64,000 nucleotides of DNA from Fuerstiella sp. (GTDB lineage Bacteria; Planctomycetota; Planctomycetia; Planctomycetales; Planctomycetaceae): positions 1-64,000 of the forward strand of contig JABABI010000022.1 in assembly GCA_014238335.1 (NCBI GenBank), given 5' to 3'. Below are positions 52,607-61,621 of the stretch, piece after piece (position 1 is the stretch's first letter; every line of letters starts with the position of its first letter). Both the position numbers and the translations under genes were made by a program. Under the pieces are notes generated by a model. It was not told the DNA's origin and did not search any database. It worked only from the letters and a program-made list of their open reading frames with translations.

Positions 52607-53491
52607 TTATTCTGAAAATTTGCGACTGCTTAACTTATCCGCTGTTGGAAAATCATCGGGGATCGCAACCGTAACTTTTCCGGTCGCCGCCCATTCCGTG
52701 CCCCGCTGCAGCGTCGTAATAAATCCAACGCACTCCTGCGAATACTCAGCGTGGCCCATCGGTGTGTGAAAGACTCGTCCCCTACCATACTTGACCGTAA
52801 AGATCATTGGTTCGTGACGACTGGTCACCTGGGATTCAGCTGTCGCCAGGATTTTCATGTTTTGAGCCGGTCCGCGCAGCTGGTCGTAAAGTTCATCCTG
52901 GGCGTGCAGCCATTCAACCGGCATTCCTTTGGTAATCGGGTGTTCGTGGTCTCGGACGACAACCGGAAATTCCCACTGCTTGCCGTGATTGCCTCCGCGG
53001 CCTGCTGAAGTGTCGCGAATGAGATCGCCATCACTGTTGGTATAAACGTAGGGTCCGCTCTTTTCGTTTCGCCCGCCCCATCCGCCGAGTCCGATCATCT
53101 CGTTGTAAGCTGGCCAGTCCGGAAAGGAATTGTCCGCCGCGTGAACGACAACGAAGCCGCCACCGCCGCCCACAAATTCTTCGAACGTTTTTTCTGTTTC
53201 GGATGGCCACCGTGCGGCGCCATGTCCAAAGTTGCAGACGACAACGTCGTATTTTCCGAATTCCGGCTTGAAGTTCGGATCGGTTCCTTTGGACGCGGCT
53301 GTTGCCACATCGACCGTGAACAGCTTTGTGTCTTCAAGGTATGACTTCATCATCTGTGTCGTTTTCGGCCAGACCTTGTGGTTGTTCTGGCCATCAACGA
53401 TCAGCGCCTTCATCGGTTCGGCGGCGGTGGCTTCAATGGAAAACAGCAGTGGAGCTGCCAGCACGGCGGCGGCAAGGACAATATTTTTCAT
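52607..53491 (-). CDS. Secreted ThuA-domain protein
   Basis: 294 residues. Signal peptide MKNIVLAAAVLAAPLLFSIEATAA with an AGGAGA ribosome site 8-9 nt upstream. The ThuA/trehalose-utilisation fold is recognised from ALIVDGQNNHKVWPKTTQMMKSYLE, GKYDVVVCNFGHGAARWPSETEKTFEEFVGGGGGFVVVHAAD and DHEHPITKGMPVEWLHAQDELYDQLRGP, then FTVKYGRGRVFHTPMGH. These proteins are related to glutamine-amidotransferase-like folds and occur in carbohydrate-degrading operons. Function unknown. Confidence 0.88.
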   Translation of the reverse strand: MKNIVLAAAVLAAPLLFSIEATAAEPMKALIVDGQNNHKVWPKTTQMMKSYLEDTKLFTVDVATAASKGTDPNFKPEFGKYDVVVCNFGHGAARWPSETEKTFEEFVGGGGGFVVVHAADNSFPDWPAYNEMIGLGGWGGRNEKSGPYVYTNSDGDLIRDTSAGRGGNHGKQWEFPVVVRDHEHPITKGMPVEWLHAQDELYDQLRGPAQNMKILATAESQVTSRHEPMIFTVKYGRGRVFHTPMGHAEYSQECVGFITTLQRGTEWAATGKVTVAIPDDFPTADKLSSRKFSE

Positions 53492-53713
53492 CGGAAAAGT
53501 CTCCTGAGCGGGTGAGTATTACTGCAGATCCACAAACTAACGAAAGTCGCCTGGAACCGCAAAGCCCCGCTGCAAGAATAGAATTTGACTCTTTTCCAGC
53601 GGGACTGCGAACTTCGAAACCGATTCACCATACTCTGAGACCGGCTTCGTGCGATTCCGGGCGTTTTTCTGATTCCCAGCAGCAGTTCGCATCGGCTGGC
53701 GCGTCGTCGCGGC

Positions 53714-54766
53714 TCAGGGCACAGGGTGTTTCCGAGTGGTGTAGGATCGATTTCTGCCGGCAGGACCGATCTGCACGGTGTAACTGCCGCCGTCGGCGGC
53801 CACGGATGTCTTCACCCATTGACCTTCGCACGTTGCCGTAGTGCCCGGATTGGCAATGAACTCGGCCGGAGCCTGCAGGGAGGCACCCAGTTTGATGTTC
53901 CGGTGCAGTTGATACATGTCCTGCAGCGATTTGATTTCATGGAGCGTCTTCAGTGTTGATTCTGCTCCGCCCTTCGTGGGCCCGTTGCACATGATGGTGA
54001 CCGACGGGTCCACGGCCAGCACCAAAGCAGGGTTGTTGCTCATGGGCAATCCGTGATGAGTGACCATGAAAATGTCAACGGTGCCAATCGGATTGTTGGG
54101 TGTCACCAGTTTGCCTTCAATGTTCCACGTCAGATCGCCGCAGCAAAGAAAGCGGAAATCACCAAACTGAAACAGCAGACTGAGGCTGGCAGCGTTGTCT
54201 GACTTATCGACGTCGATCTGTTTATGTCGGCTGGCGTACGGATTCTTCGGGCCGTCATTGGGAACAACTTTGCGACCGGATGTCAGCACTTTCACTGTCA
54301 GCTTCGTTTTTCCCGACGTAAGCGGGACGCGGTCGCCTGCCTGTAACGCTTTGGACCGATTCTGTGACGCGGCGCGGTAGGCAGCGATCCGCGTTTCAAA
54401 GGAATTGTCTTCCTGCAACGTGTCGGGAATACCTCGGTCCCAGAATGTACCGACGCCGAATTCCGCAGCCAGCGCTGCATGATTGCCGTAGTGGTCACGA
54501 TGCCAGTGAGAAACCGCTGCGTGGTCGATTCCGGAAAGACCGGCCACATCTTTGGCCACATGAATAATCCGATCTCGGTCGCGACCCTGATTGTCCGGAT
54601 ACCCTGAATCGATCAGCATCGATTCGCCGGATGGTGTGACAAGCAGCGTCGCCGCTCCGCCTTCCACATCAATGAAATAAATGTCGAGCTTTCCGTCCTT
54701 TGAATCTGCAGCAGCCGACGCAGACAATACTGAGCAAACAATCAACGCAGGAAAACATCGCATCAT
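53714..54766 (-). CDS. Secreted metallo-beta-lactamase-fold hydrolase
   Basis: 350 residues. Signal peptide MMRCFPALIVCSVLSASAAADSKDG with an ACGGAG ribosome site. The MBL metal motif HWHRDHYGNH (HxHxDH) lies at about residue 85, followed by FLCCGDLTWN and DIFMVTHHGLPMS carrying further ligands. This arrangement resembles the ComEC/Rec2 C-terminal-type MBL proteins that are exported and degrade or process nucleic acid; substrate not known. It ends about 220 bp downstream of the ThuA gene start on the same strand. Confidence 0.87.
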   Translation of the reverse strand: MMRCFPALIVCSVLSASAAADSKDGKLDIYFIDVEGGAATLLVTPSGESMLIDSGYPDNQGRDRDRIIHVAKDVAGLSGIDHAAVSHWHRDHYGNHAALAAEFGVGTFWDRGIPDTLQEDNSFETRIAAYRAASQNRSKALQAGDRVPLTSGKTKLTVKVLTSGRKVVPNDGPKNPYASRHKQIDVDKSDNAASLSLLFQFGDFRFLCCGDLTWNIEGKLVTPNNPIGTVDIFMVTHHGLPMSNNPALVLAVDPSVTIMCNGPTKGGAESTLKTLHEIKSLQDMYQLHRNIKLGASLQAPAEFIANPGTTATCEGQWVKTSVAADGGSYTVQIGPAGRNRSYTTRKHPVP

Positions 54767-54973
54767 AAAGAACTCCGTGAAAATCAGTTTTCATTGCTGC
54801 GTTTGCGATACAGGAGTGCATGCATATTTGCAGCGGCCGGCGGAAGGGGATCACAAGTCGTCACGCGTCGGATCAGATTCTGGTTGAACCGCTCTGCCGG
54901 CATCGGGCAGCGGCTGAAGTCATGCAGTCTACTCAGACAGTTACAGGAAACTACTCACAACGTCATGTCTGCT

Positions 54974-55288
54974 TCAGGACTTGATATTAGACCAGCTGTC
55001 GCAGTATTCGCACTTGAAGTCACCGCTGGGAGAGATTTCCGTCCGAGCACCCAACGAAGCACCACAGTGGTCGCAGGCGTAGTCGGATGGGGCGGACGAC
55101 TGAGGCTCAGTGCTCGGCTGTTGCGGTAACGTCTGACCGCGTGATTGCCTCAGCGCCTCATCAGTGACCTGCTGAATCATTCCTCGATGACGAAAGACAC
55201 TCCGAAACGTCATAAAGACGCCTCCGAAGATGAACAGCGCGACGACCCCGATAAAGATTGCGACGATCATAAACATGACGCTGTTCAT
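54974..55288 (-). CDS. Small membrane protein with C-terminal zinc ribbon
   Basis: 104 residues from the ATG at 55288 (an upstream in-frame start would add 51 unlikely residues). One membrane helix (SVMFMIVAIFIGVVALFIFGGVFMTF, residues 3-28) precedes a linker with QSRGQTLPQQPS. A CDHCGASLG ... CEYCDSW pair of CxxC motifs forms a zinc ribbon at the C-terminus. Topology suggests a cytoplasmic or periplasmic ribbon tethered to the membrane. Role unknown. Confidence 0.75.
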   Translation of the reverse strand: MNSVMFMIVAIFIGVVALFIFGGVFMTFRSVFRHRGMIQQVTDEALRQSRGQTLPQQPSTEPQSSAPSDYACDHCGASLGARTEISPSGDFKCEYCDSWSNIKS

Positions 55289-55906
55289 TATGAATCTTTC
55301 ATTTGTTTTTGCCACTGTTCCTGCAGCACTGAACGGCCGAAACGGGACCAACAGCAACACAGATTGAACAATTCCCGGCCTTCGGGCAACCCAGACCCAT
55401 TCCGTGGGGACCCGGATGTTGGCGCTGAGTTCTGTAATCATGGATTTCAGACCCCTGAGTATGTCGTGGTTTTACAGCCGTTCCCGGTCCGTCATGTTAT
55501 CGAAGACGCCGGTTACGGCGCCGATTTCTGCGCTCGAACGGGCCACAGCATGAACCAGAAAACCCAGGGCAACAGCACTCATGTCGACAATCTGGAACTT
55601 CACGCAACGCATTTCATACTGTCGAGAACACTCTTCACTATCAAACCTGGCATCTATCTGCCGTACTTTAGCAATCGCAGGGAAATTGATATTTACATTC
55701 ACGCTGATGGAATCGTCGAAGTGACGGGCGAACCTATTCAGACAGATGTCGTACCAATCCTGCGTGACTTTTCATACCAAAAATGTGTCAGCGACAGACC
55801 CGGAATTTCCGTCGCGTTGATGCCGCCAGGATGTTATGCTGAACTCTGCTGATGACGGGCATGACCGTCACTTGAGTTTCCAGGCTACAGAGGTAGAGGT
55901 TAAATC
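55289..55906. other. Divergent region with a possible small ORF
   Basis: About 620 bp between the zinc-ribbon membrane protein and the msrB gene. It must hold promoters for both. One minus-strand small ORF is described separately. Other listed frames lack motifs. Confidence 0.35.
55472..55612 (-). CDS. Possible small protein, 46 residues
   Basis: Starts at an internal ATG of a longer frame and reads MRCVKFQIVDMSAVALGFLVHAV and then ARSSAEIGAVTGVFDNMTDRERL. The codon choice (CTG, GCC, ATC, GTC, GAC) resembles that of real genes here, unlike most track shadows. A GAGTG stretch lies about 16 nt upstream, too far to be a clear ribosome site. No family is recognised, and it lies upstream of and parallel to the zinc-ribbon gene. 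Confidence 0.3.
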   Translation of the reverse strand: MRCVKFQIVDMSAVALGFLVHAVARSSAEIGAVTGVFDNMTDRERL

Positions 55907-56536
55907 ATGCGGAGCTGTATTCCGGTCGTACTACTGTGCAGTCTGGCCTTTGCAGGATGTGTTAACAATTCCGGTACGCCACCGGTAGCTTCGTCAGAAC
56001 CACCGCCAGCGTCCGTTAAGACGGCCGTGCAGGCTGCGGATCAATCCGGAACGAATTCAGACAAGGGTGCGGAAATGCAGGAAGAATCGCAGACGGAGTA
56101 CAACAAGCTGACGGAATTTGAGGAATACGTCCTGGTCGGCAAAGGTACAGAAAGAGCCTTCGTGGGAGAGTATACCGATAACGAAGATGCCGGCACCTAC
56201 ATCTGTCGTCGCTGCAGCGCACCGCTGTATCGATCAGATCAGAAATTTCACAGCAGCTGCGGCTGGCCTTCGTTTGACGACGAAATCAAAGATGCCGTGA
56301 CCAAGCATGTCGACGTGGACGGATTTCGCGTCGAAATTGTCTGCAGCAACTGTGGAGGTCACCTTGGACATGTCTTTGAAGGCGAAGGCTTCACGGAAAA
56401 GAATACACGGCATTGTGTCAATTCCGTGTCAATGGTCTTCATTCCTGAAGGAGAAAAGGCTCCACCGAAGATACGTCTGGGCAAAGACGCCGCTTCCGAC
56501 GCAGACGCTCCCGCCGGTGATTCACAAGGCGAGTAA
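55907..56536 (+). CDS. msrB: Lipoprotein peptide-methionine (R)-S-oxide reductase
   Basis: 209 residues. A lipoprotein signal (MRSCIPVVLLCSLAFAGC) with AGAGGT upstream precedes about 55 polar residues. The MsrB domain has GTERAFVGEY, CRRC and CSNC zinc pairs, HSSCGWPSFDDEI, CGGHLGHVFEGEGFT and RHCVNSVSMVF carrying the catalytic cysteine (RYCxNS type, with His). It reduces methionine-R-sulfoxide in proteins; as a lipoprotein it would act on periplasmic proteins. The short acidic tail is disordered. Confidence 0.93.
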   Translation: MRSCIPVVLLCSLAFAGCVNNSGTPPVASSEPPPASVKTAVQAADQSGTNSDKGAEMQEESQTEYNKLTEFEEYVLVGKGTERAFVGEYTDNEDAGTYICRRCSAPLYRSDQKFHSSCGWPSFDDEIKDAVTKHVDVDGFRVEIVCSNCGGHLGHVFEGEGFTEKNTRHCVNSVSMVFIPEGEKAPPKIRLGKDAASDADAPAGDSQGE

Positions 56537-56594
56537 TCTGAGCAGAACTGCTTGCTGCGTCGAGGCGATCGACGTCTGTGCTGCCTGGTGTGTG

Positions 56595-57521
56595 TTACAA
56601 AACGGCACCGGCATCGCGTTTGTTGACTGAACTCAGATAGAGTGGCTGCATGCTGCGTGATTCCTTTGCCTCAGGAAAACACCGCTGCACGGCGCGCAGC
56701 AGGTCGCTGCGGCTGATCTGTCCCTCAAGCCGCTCTTCATGGACAACCGGAATCTGTCTGGCTGGCGATCGCTGAAACCGCTGGGCAATGACCAGAACGT
56801 CGTCCTGCAGTCGCACACCTGAATTCTCACGGTACATCCAGGACTCCACCTTCGTCCGGGAGTCCGTCGCTGGGTCGTCTGGTGTTGGCGATAATTCACG
56901 GCTGATCTTCAGAGCGGCCTGAAGCGCGTCCCGACGAGTCACTTCGCCAACCAGTTTACCGCCCCGCAGAACCATCAAACGGCGATAGTGGCTGTTGTGA
57001 AAGCGGTCGAGAATCTCATCCAGACGAGTGTCTTCCGTGATCTGCCGTTCTTCAGCCCGAACAACCCATGCGGTAATGTCTGAAGACGGCAATTGTTCCC
57101 AGCACAGGCCAATGAAAACTCGCATCGCCGATTTTTCCGAAAACACTCCACGCAGTGTCCCGTCTTCGTCCACGACCGACGCTCCCGACACCTTCTGATC
57201 AAGCAGCAGCTTAATGCTCTGAAATACGTCCTGTTTGGAAGTGAGCACCAGACTGCGTCGACTCATCAAATCTGCCGCACAGATCTTCCTCAATTGCCGA
57301 GCGACGTCGGAATCATCATCGACAGTTCCCAAATCCAGGGCGACAATGGCCGTACGTTCAGAGAATCGCCCAACCAAATTTCCCGCCGGATCAACCACCG
57401 GCAGCCCGGAGACGCGTCGCTTAATGAGTTCCTCGGTGGCCTTCAACAAGTCCGTGTCAGGCGAGGTGACGGCGAGTTTGCGCGTCATGATTTCCTCGGC
57501 GGTGATTGTTGTCGTGTCCAT
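56595..57521 (-). CDS. Four-CBS-domain protein
   Basis: 308 residues. Four CBS units are readable: IMTRKLAVTSPDTDLLKATEELI with VSGLPVVDPAGNLVGRFSERTAI; LMSRRSLVLTSKQDVFQSIKLLL with VSGASVVDEDGTLRGVFSEKSAM; TEDTRLDEILDRF with RRLMVLRGGKLVGEVTRRDAL; and LQDDVLVIAQRF with RQIPVVHEERLEGQISRSDLL. CBS pairs bind adenosine nucleotides and sense energy state. There is no attached enzyme domain, so it may regulate a partner protein. It is isolated and convergent with msrB. Confidence 0.9.
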   Translation of the reverse strand: MDTTTITAEEIMTRKLAVTSPDTDLLKATEELIKRRVSGLPVVDPAGNLVGRFSERTAIVALDLGTVDDDSDVARQLRKICAADLMSRRSLVLTSKQDVFQSIKLLLDQKVSGASVVDEDGTLRGVFSEKSAMRVFIGLCWEQLPSSDITAWVVRAEERQITEDTRLDEILDRFHNSHYRRLMVLRGGKLVGEVTRRDALQAALKISRELSPTPDDPATDSRTKVESWMYRENSGVRLQDDVLVIAQRFQRSPARQIPVVHEERLEGQISRSDLLRAVQRCFPEAKESRSMQPLYLSSVNKRDAGAVL

Positions 57522-57832
57522 ATGTATGACTTTCGTGGCAGAATTACATTTGAAGGGATGGCTGTGGGCAGCTGATGTTCTGCGGAATCACAGTGACGAC
57601 GACACGATAATTACACGGAGATGAGAATAGGGCCGCCTATCTTCGCACACGAATTCAGGTGTTCAACAACAAATTAGACACATTCCGACGTTGTCTGCCC
57701 TGGCCGAATATTGGACAGATTTTGCCTTGCGGGTTGTCCGGAAACCTGGTCGACATTGGGAGCGGCAACACTAGGATGTCCGCATCCTGAGACAACACAC
57801 GCGATGACGCTCGAAGTGAGGCTGATACGATA
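57522..57832. other. Divergent intergenic region, about 310 bp
   Basis: Between the CBS gene and the polytopic membrane protein gene. No ORF or RNA I would support. Confidence 0.35.
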
Positions 57833-59095
57833 ATGAACGCTGCAGAGCAAAGAGCCGACCGTGTCTTCGCTCTCGTAATCGTCGCCGAGGCACTCCTGAT
57901 CCTGTCGACCTGGCCGTTGTGGACCGCAATTGATCTCTTCCCCGCAGTTCCACTGTTCCGTCGCCTGGCTACCGTGCCCGTTGTGATTGACTGGTTGACG
58001 CTGGCAGCGCTGTCCGCCTCGACCACCGCATATATCCGAAGTTGCCGATGGCGATGCGGCACTGCTGCAACTTCATCATCTGGCGCAGTGTCGCGATCGA
58101 ATTCACGGTGCTGCAGCCTGTTGCTGATGACTGCTTCGGCAGGCTGGCTTGCCGTGCTCAATCAGCATCGTCTGCAAGCCTGGCACTGGCTGTTTCTTTT
58201 GGTGACAGTGCAGTCGATTTTGCTCACCGGACGACAACGCCTGTGGGCACTGCGTCTCACGTTCGCCACGATCTACATTCTTGCGGCTCTGTCCCGGCTG
58301 GGGCCAGACGTTGGCACAGGAATGTCGCGACAACTGTTGCGGACAGTCTGCGCTCTTGCAGGCAGCGAGCAGCTTGTGCGAAACGAACAGTTGTTCTTCA
58401 TCGCTTGTCTTGCCATGACGCTGGTTGAACTGGCCGTTGGCTTGTGTCTGATGTTACCGCAGACGCGTCGTGCGGCTGTTGCGACTGCCATGACGCTGCA
58501 TGCGGTGCTGCTGCTGCTGCTGAGTCCGATCGGACTGAATCATCATTCCGGCGTTCTGATATGGAACGCGTTTTTTCTGACAGCCATTCCGCTGCTGTTC
58601 GCCGACGTCAGCTCTCCTGAATCAAACGACTCATTCACAACCGTTCGACTTTGCGTGACAGCAGCCGCCATCGTTTTATTTCCACTATCGGGTCTCTTTG
58701 GTATTGCTGACAATTGGCCGTCGTGGCAGCTGTATTCACCCAGACCTGAGGTTGTCCGGTTGTACGTTGACGAAGGTTCGGTCGCACAGTTGCCTCAACA
58801 TGTTCAGCAGTTCCTTGCGGAACCGGCTCCGCTGGACACATGGTGTCCGGTGCGTCTTGATCGGTGGTCACTCGCAATAACAGGAACCCCGATCTACCCG
58901 GAGGATCGGTTCCAGCTGGCTGTCGTTCGGGCTGTGCTGCAGCATATACCGGAAGCTGCCGTGCGAATCTCGATCGAATCGGCCGCGTCGCCTGCATGGT
59001 GGCGACGAACAACAGCGCGAGAACTGGACCTCGCTGAGCTGGACGGATTCACACAAACTGAGTTTCTGCTGAACGGGAACATCGCAAGACACTGA
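57833..59095 (+). CDS. Polytopic membrane protein, function unknown
   Basis: 420 residues with about nine hydrophobic segments, for example VFALVIVAEALLILSTWPLWTAI, LATVPVVIDWLTLAALSAS, WHWLFLLVTVQSILLT, LTFATIYILAALSRL, FFIACLAMTLVELAVGLCLML, VATAMTLHAVLLLLLSPIGL and VRLCVTAAAIVLFPLSGLFGI. The last 120 residues are soluble (WQLYSPRPEVVRLYVDEGSV onwards). I do not recognise a transporter motif; DoxX/MauE- or HTTM-like proteins have similar looks. GAGG lies 11 nt before the ATG. Isolated. Confidence 0.7.
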   Translation: MNAAEQRADRVFALVIVAEALLILSTWPLWTAIDLFPAVPLFRRLATVPVVIDWLTLAALSASTTAYIRSCRWRCGTAATSSSGAVSRSNSRCCSLLLMTASAGWLAVLNQHRLQAWHWLFLLVTVQSILLTGRQRLWALRLTFATIYILAALSRLGPDVGTGMSRQLLRTVCALAGSEQLVRNEQLFFIACLAMTLVELAVGLCLMLPQTRRAAVATAMTLHAVLLLLLSPIGLNHHSGVLIWNAFFLTAIPLLFADVSSPESNDSFTTVRLCVTAAAIVLFPLSGLFGIADNWPSWQLYSPRPEVVRLYVDEGSVAQLPQHVQQFLAEPAPLDTWCPVRLDRWSLAITGTPIYPEDRFQLAVVRAVLQHIPEAAVRISIESAASPAWWRRTTARELDLAELDGFTQTEFLLNGNIARH

Positions 59096-59159
59096 CAGCC
59101 TCAGAAATCACGCAGACAATTGTGCAGATCTCAGTGGCAGACGAAATGCGAAACAAAGT

Positions 59160-61538
59160 TTAAGGCGCGGACTCAACAGCAGGCACAAACTGGCTCGCGG
59201 GGTAACCCCTGTCGAACGAAATCACGAACTGGCCATTCGTCGTTTCGTAAACCACCGAGCTGCGTCTTTCAAAATCACTTGGGCCGACTCTGCGTTTGGC
59301 GTCAGCACCATCCGGAAACAGATACTTTCCTGCGACCTGGAATACGATTTCCGTGCGATTCCCCAGCCCATGTCCAAGACTGGTGAATGCTGTTGTATTC
59401 AGGTCACATTCGTCGATGAAATACGCAACGATATCGAGATCCGCGGCTTTCATGTTTCGGACCATTTCCTGTGCGTCCGGGAATGGGCACGTCGAATCAT
59501 TCACACCATGCACGACGACGATCTTCGCCTGATGATTCCGCAGTTTCATGGCCGCCAGGTGCCGGGGATTGCCGACGAAACGCAGTTCCTGCTCATCGGT
59601 CGACAGGAAGTGAGTGCCCAGAGAATCACGGCTCCATCGGGCATTCAGGCCACTTCCACCAGGCAGATTAAAGGCAATGTCGTCGCTGAGTTTCTTCATG
59701 CCGCACATGTCGATCACGCAGGCAAAGGTGTGGGGGGCCAGCTTGTTGGCCATCAGCGTGACATTTCCGCCACCCGATCCGCCCGTGCAGTAAATGCGGC
59801 CATCGTCGTATGGATGACCGGCAGCGATCAGGCCATTACGGATGTACGCCAGGGATCGCAATGCATCCACAGCCTGCAGGTACCCACAGTCGTATGGTTC
59901 CGGATCGTCGATAGACGCTTGACGACCGCTCTGCAGGTAGTCCACGCAGACGGCAATAACGTCAAGCCGATCGGCCAGTGCAGTTGGGCTCGCTGTCCCC
60001 GCACATTGCTGACCACCCCAGTTGTGCAGTGTCAGCATGATGCCGGTCTTATCGGTGACGTTTTCCAACGCGTTGTCGGGGTAATACACAGCCGTCTTTA
60101 CAGTGCGAGGTCCCGGTTGGTGTGGCCATGACTGCGCAGGTACGAAAACGTGATCGTTGTGAGTTGGCAGCATGTTCCGAGCAGCCATCCATACTCGCTT
60201 TTGCTCGGCGACCCATTCGTTAACGACTTGCTCGGCAGGCCGGGCGTCCGTCCTGCTGCGGTCAATGAACTGGACGTCTTTGCCCAGAACGATTCGATTC
60301 ACCAGTTCGGCCCGATCCAATGCTGCTGCGACATCCACTGAAGTCTGATCCGCATTTTCCTGCGTCACAGGTTCCGCATCCGGATTGTCGCCCGACACGT
60401 CATCGGGCGGCACCTGCAGGACGCTCGGCAGCACAGGTACAACATCCCACGGTCGACCTGCAAATTGAAAGCTCCAGTTGAGCACCCATTCGTAGTCATG
60501 GACAAACTGTTCGTCGTCAGCAGATGGTGTTGTCGCGGCAACGAAGGGAATCACAAGATTTGGTTTCATTGCCCGAATCTGTTTCGCCCATTCGGCCATA
60601 TCAGCCATAGACTGACCTTCCACCGGCCATGTCGTCACGTTGATCACCGCGTCGGGAAAATGCTTTCGCAGCACTTCCGGCAACATCACGTCGAACGGCG
60701 GCATGGCAACAAGTTTGACGGGCTGCTGCTGAGTCAGATGGTCGAACGTGTGCTGCAGTGCGTCAAACGGTGTCGGAGTGGTCGCCAGAGAAACCTGCTT
60801 GCCGCATATCTGCTGTGTCATCAGCTCTGCGAACACTCGATGCCCATTCATGTTGGGATGAATCGTGTCACTCATCATCAGCATCCATCCCGCCGGATCG
60901 TCGTCACGCATCTGCTGCCACGCAGTGAAACAATCGACCAGATGCAGGTTTAGTTCGTCGGCTAACTGCCGTACAGCTCCGGAAAACATTGCCAGCCGAT
61001 CATTCGGCCTTGCGGGGTTTTCGTAAACCGAGTTCGGAGTACACAACACTACGGCAGCGCCAGAATCTTCGCACCTGGTGACAATTAACCGCAGGTTCTC
61101 ACGATACTCCGCCAGCGGAACTCGCGTCACATCGTTCATGCCGAACATAACAACCACCAGATGCGGCTGTTTCGCAATGACGTCTGCGTCAATCCGAGCC
61201 AGAGCATTGACCGTTGTATGCCCGCTGACGCCGGCATTGATCATATCCACGTTGGCTCGCGGATTCGCCTGCTGTAATGCCATCCCCAGCATGTCACACC
61301 AAGCGCGCACGCCACCAGTGTGGTAGTAGGCTCCGGTGATGCTGTCTCCGAAACAGACAATGCGAGTCATCTGTCCGGAATCAAGGCGGCCAGCGATTTC
61401 GTTCAGCCGAATTCGACGGTCTGATGTGTCAGGTTCATCTGCTGATGTGCGTGCTGATACCAAGCAGGCTGCCAAAACGATAAGCTTCAGGGTAGCGGAG
61501 GCGTCAGTTCGCTGCACTTCGTCAGTGTTGGATTTCAA
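59160..61538 (-). CDS. Multi-domain SGNH plus alpha/beta hydrolase
   Basis: 792 residues, TTG start at 61538 with AAAGGG 8 nt upstream. A signal region (LKLIVLAACLVSARTSA) comes first. The N-terminal SGNH domain (residues 55-270) has IVCFGDSITGAYYH, NAGVSGHTTVN, MFGMNDVT and MSDTIHPNMNGHRVFAEL. A middle part (about 280-460) begins PPFDVMLPEVLRKHFPDAVINV and looks like a second, degenerate domain. The C-terminal part has an alpha/beta hydrolase with GRIYCTGGSGGGNVTLMA (GxSxG nucleophile) and HGVNDSTCPFPDAQ. A three-module esterase acting on acylated carbohydrate is a reasonable inference. Confidence 0.87.
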   Translation of the reverse strand: MKSNTDEVQRTDASATLKLIVLAACLVSARTSADEPDTSDRRIRLNEIAGRLDSGQMTRIVCFGDSITGAYYHTGGVRAWCDMLGMALQQANPRANVDMINAGVSGHTTVNALARIDADVIAKQPHLVVVMFGMNDVTRVPLAEYRENLRLIVTRCEDSGAAVVLCTPNSVYENPARPNDRLAMFSGAVRQLADELNLHLVDCFTAWQQMRDDDPAGWMLMMSDTIHPNMNGHRVFAELMTQQICGKQVSLATTPTPFDALQHTFDHLTQQQPVKLVAMPPFDVMLPEVLRKHFPDAVINVTTWPVEGQSMADMAEWAKQIRAMKPNLVIPFVAATTPSADDEQFVHDYEWVLNWSFQFAGRPWDVVPVLPSVLQVPPDDVSGDNPDAEPVTQENADQTSVDVAAALDRAELVNRIVLGKDVQFIDRSRTDARPAEQVVNEWVAEQKRVWMAARNMLPTHNDHVFVPAQSWPHQPGPRTVKTAVYYPDNALENVTDKTGIMLTLHNWGGQQCAGTASPTALADRLDVIAVCVDYLQSGRQASIDDPEPYDCGYLQAVDALRSLAYIRNGLIAAGHPYDDGRIYCTGGSGGGNVTLMANKLAPHTFACVIDMCGMKKLSDDIAFNLPGGSGLNARWSRDSLGTHFLSTDEQELRFVGNPRHLAAMKLRNHQAKIVVVHGVNDSTCPFPDAQEMVRNMKAADLDIVAYFIDECDLNTTAFTSLGHGLGNRTEIVFQVAGKYLFPDGADAKRRVGPSDFERRSSVVYETTNGQFVISFDRGYPASQFVPAVESAP

Positions 61539-61583
61539 AGTTCAGCCCTTTCCGGACAAGTGACAGTCAACTTTTTGTTCGGC

Positions 61584-61597
61584 GACAATTTATTGTC
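61584..61597. promoter_or_regulatory. Short palindrome upstream of the SDR gene
   Basis: GACAAT-TT-ATTGTC at 61584-61597, 25 bp before the ATG of the SDR gene, in the 83-bp gap between divergently oriented genes. It could be an operator or promoter-overlapping site; the assignment is tentative. Confidence 0.35.
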
Positions 61598-61621
61598 AGA
61601 CAGCAGGTAGTCCAGCCAACC

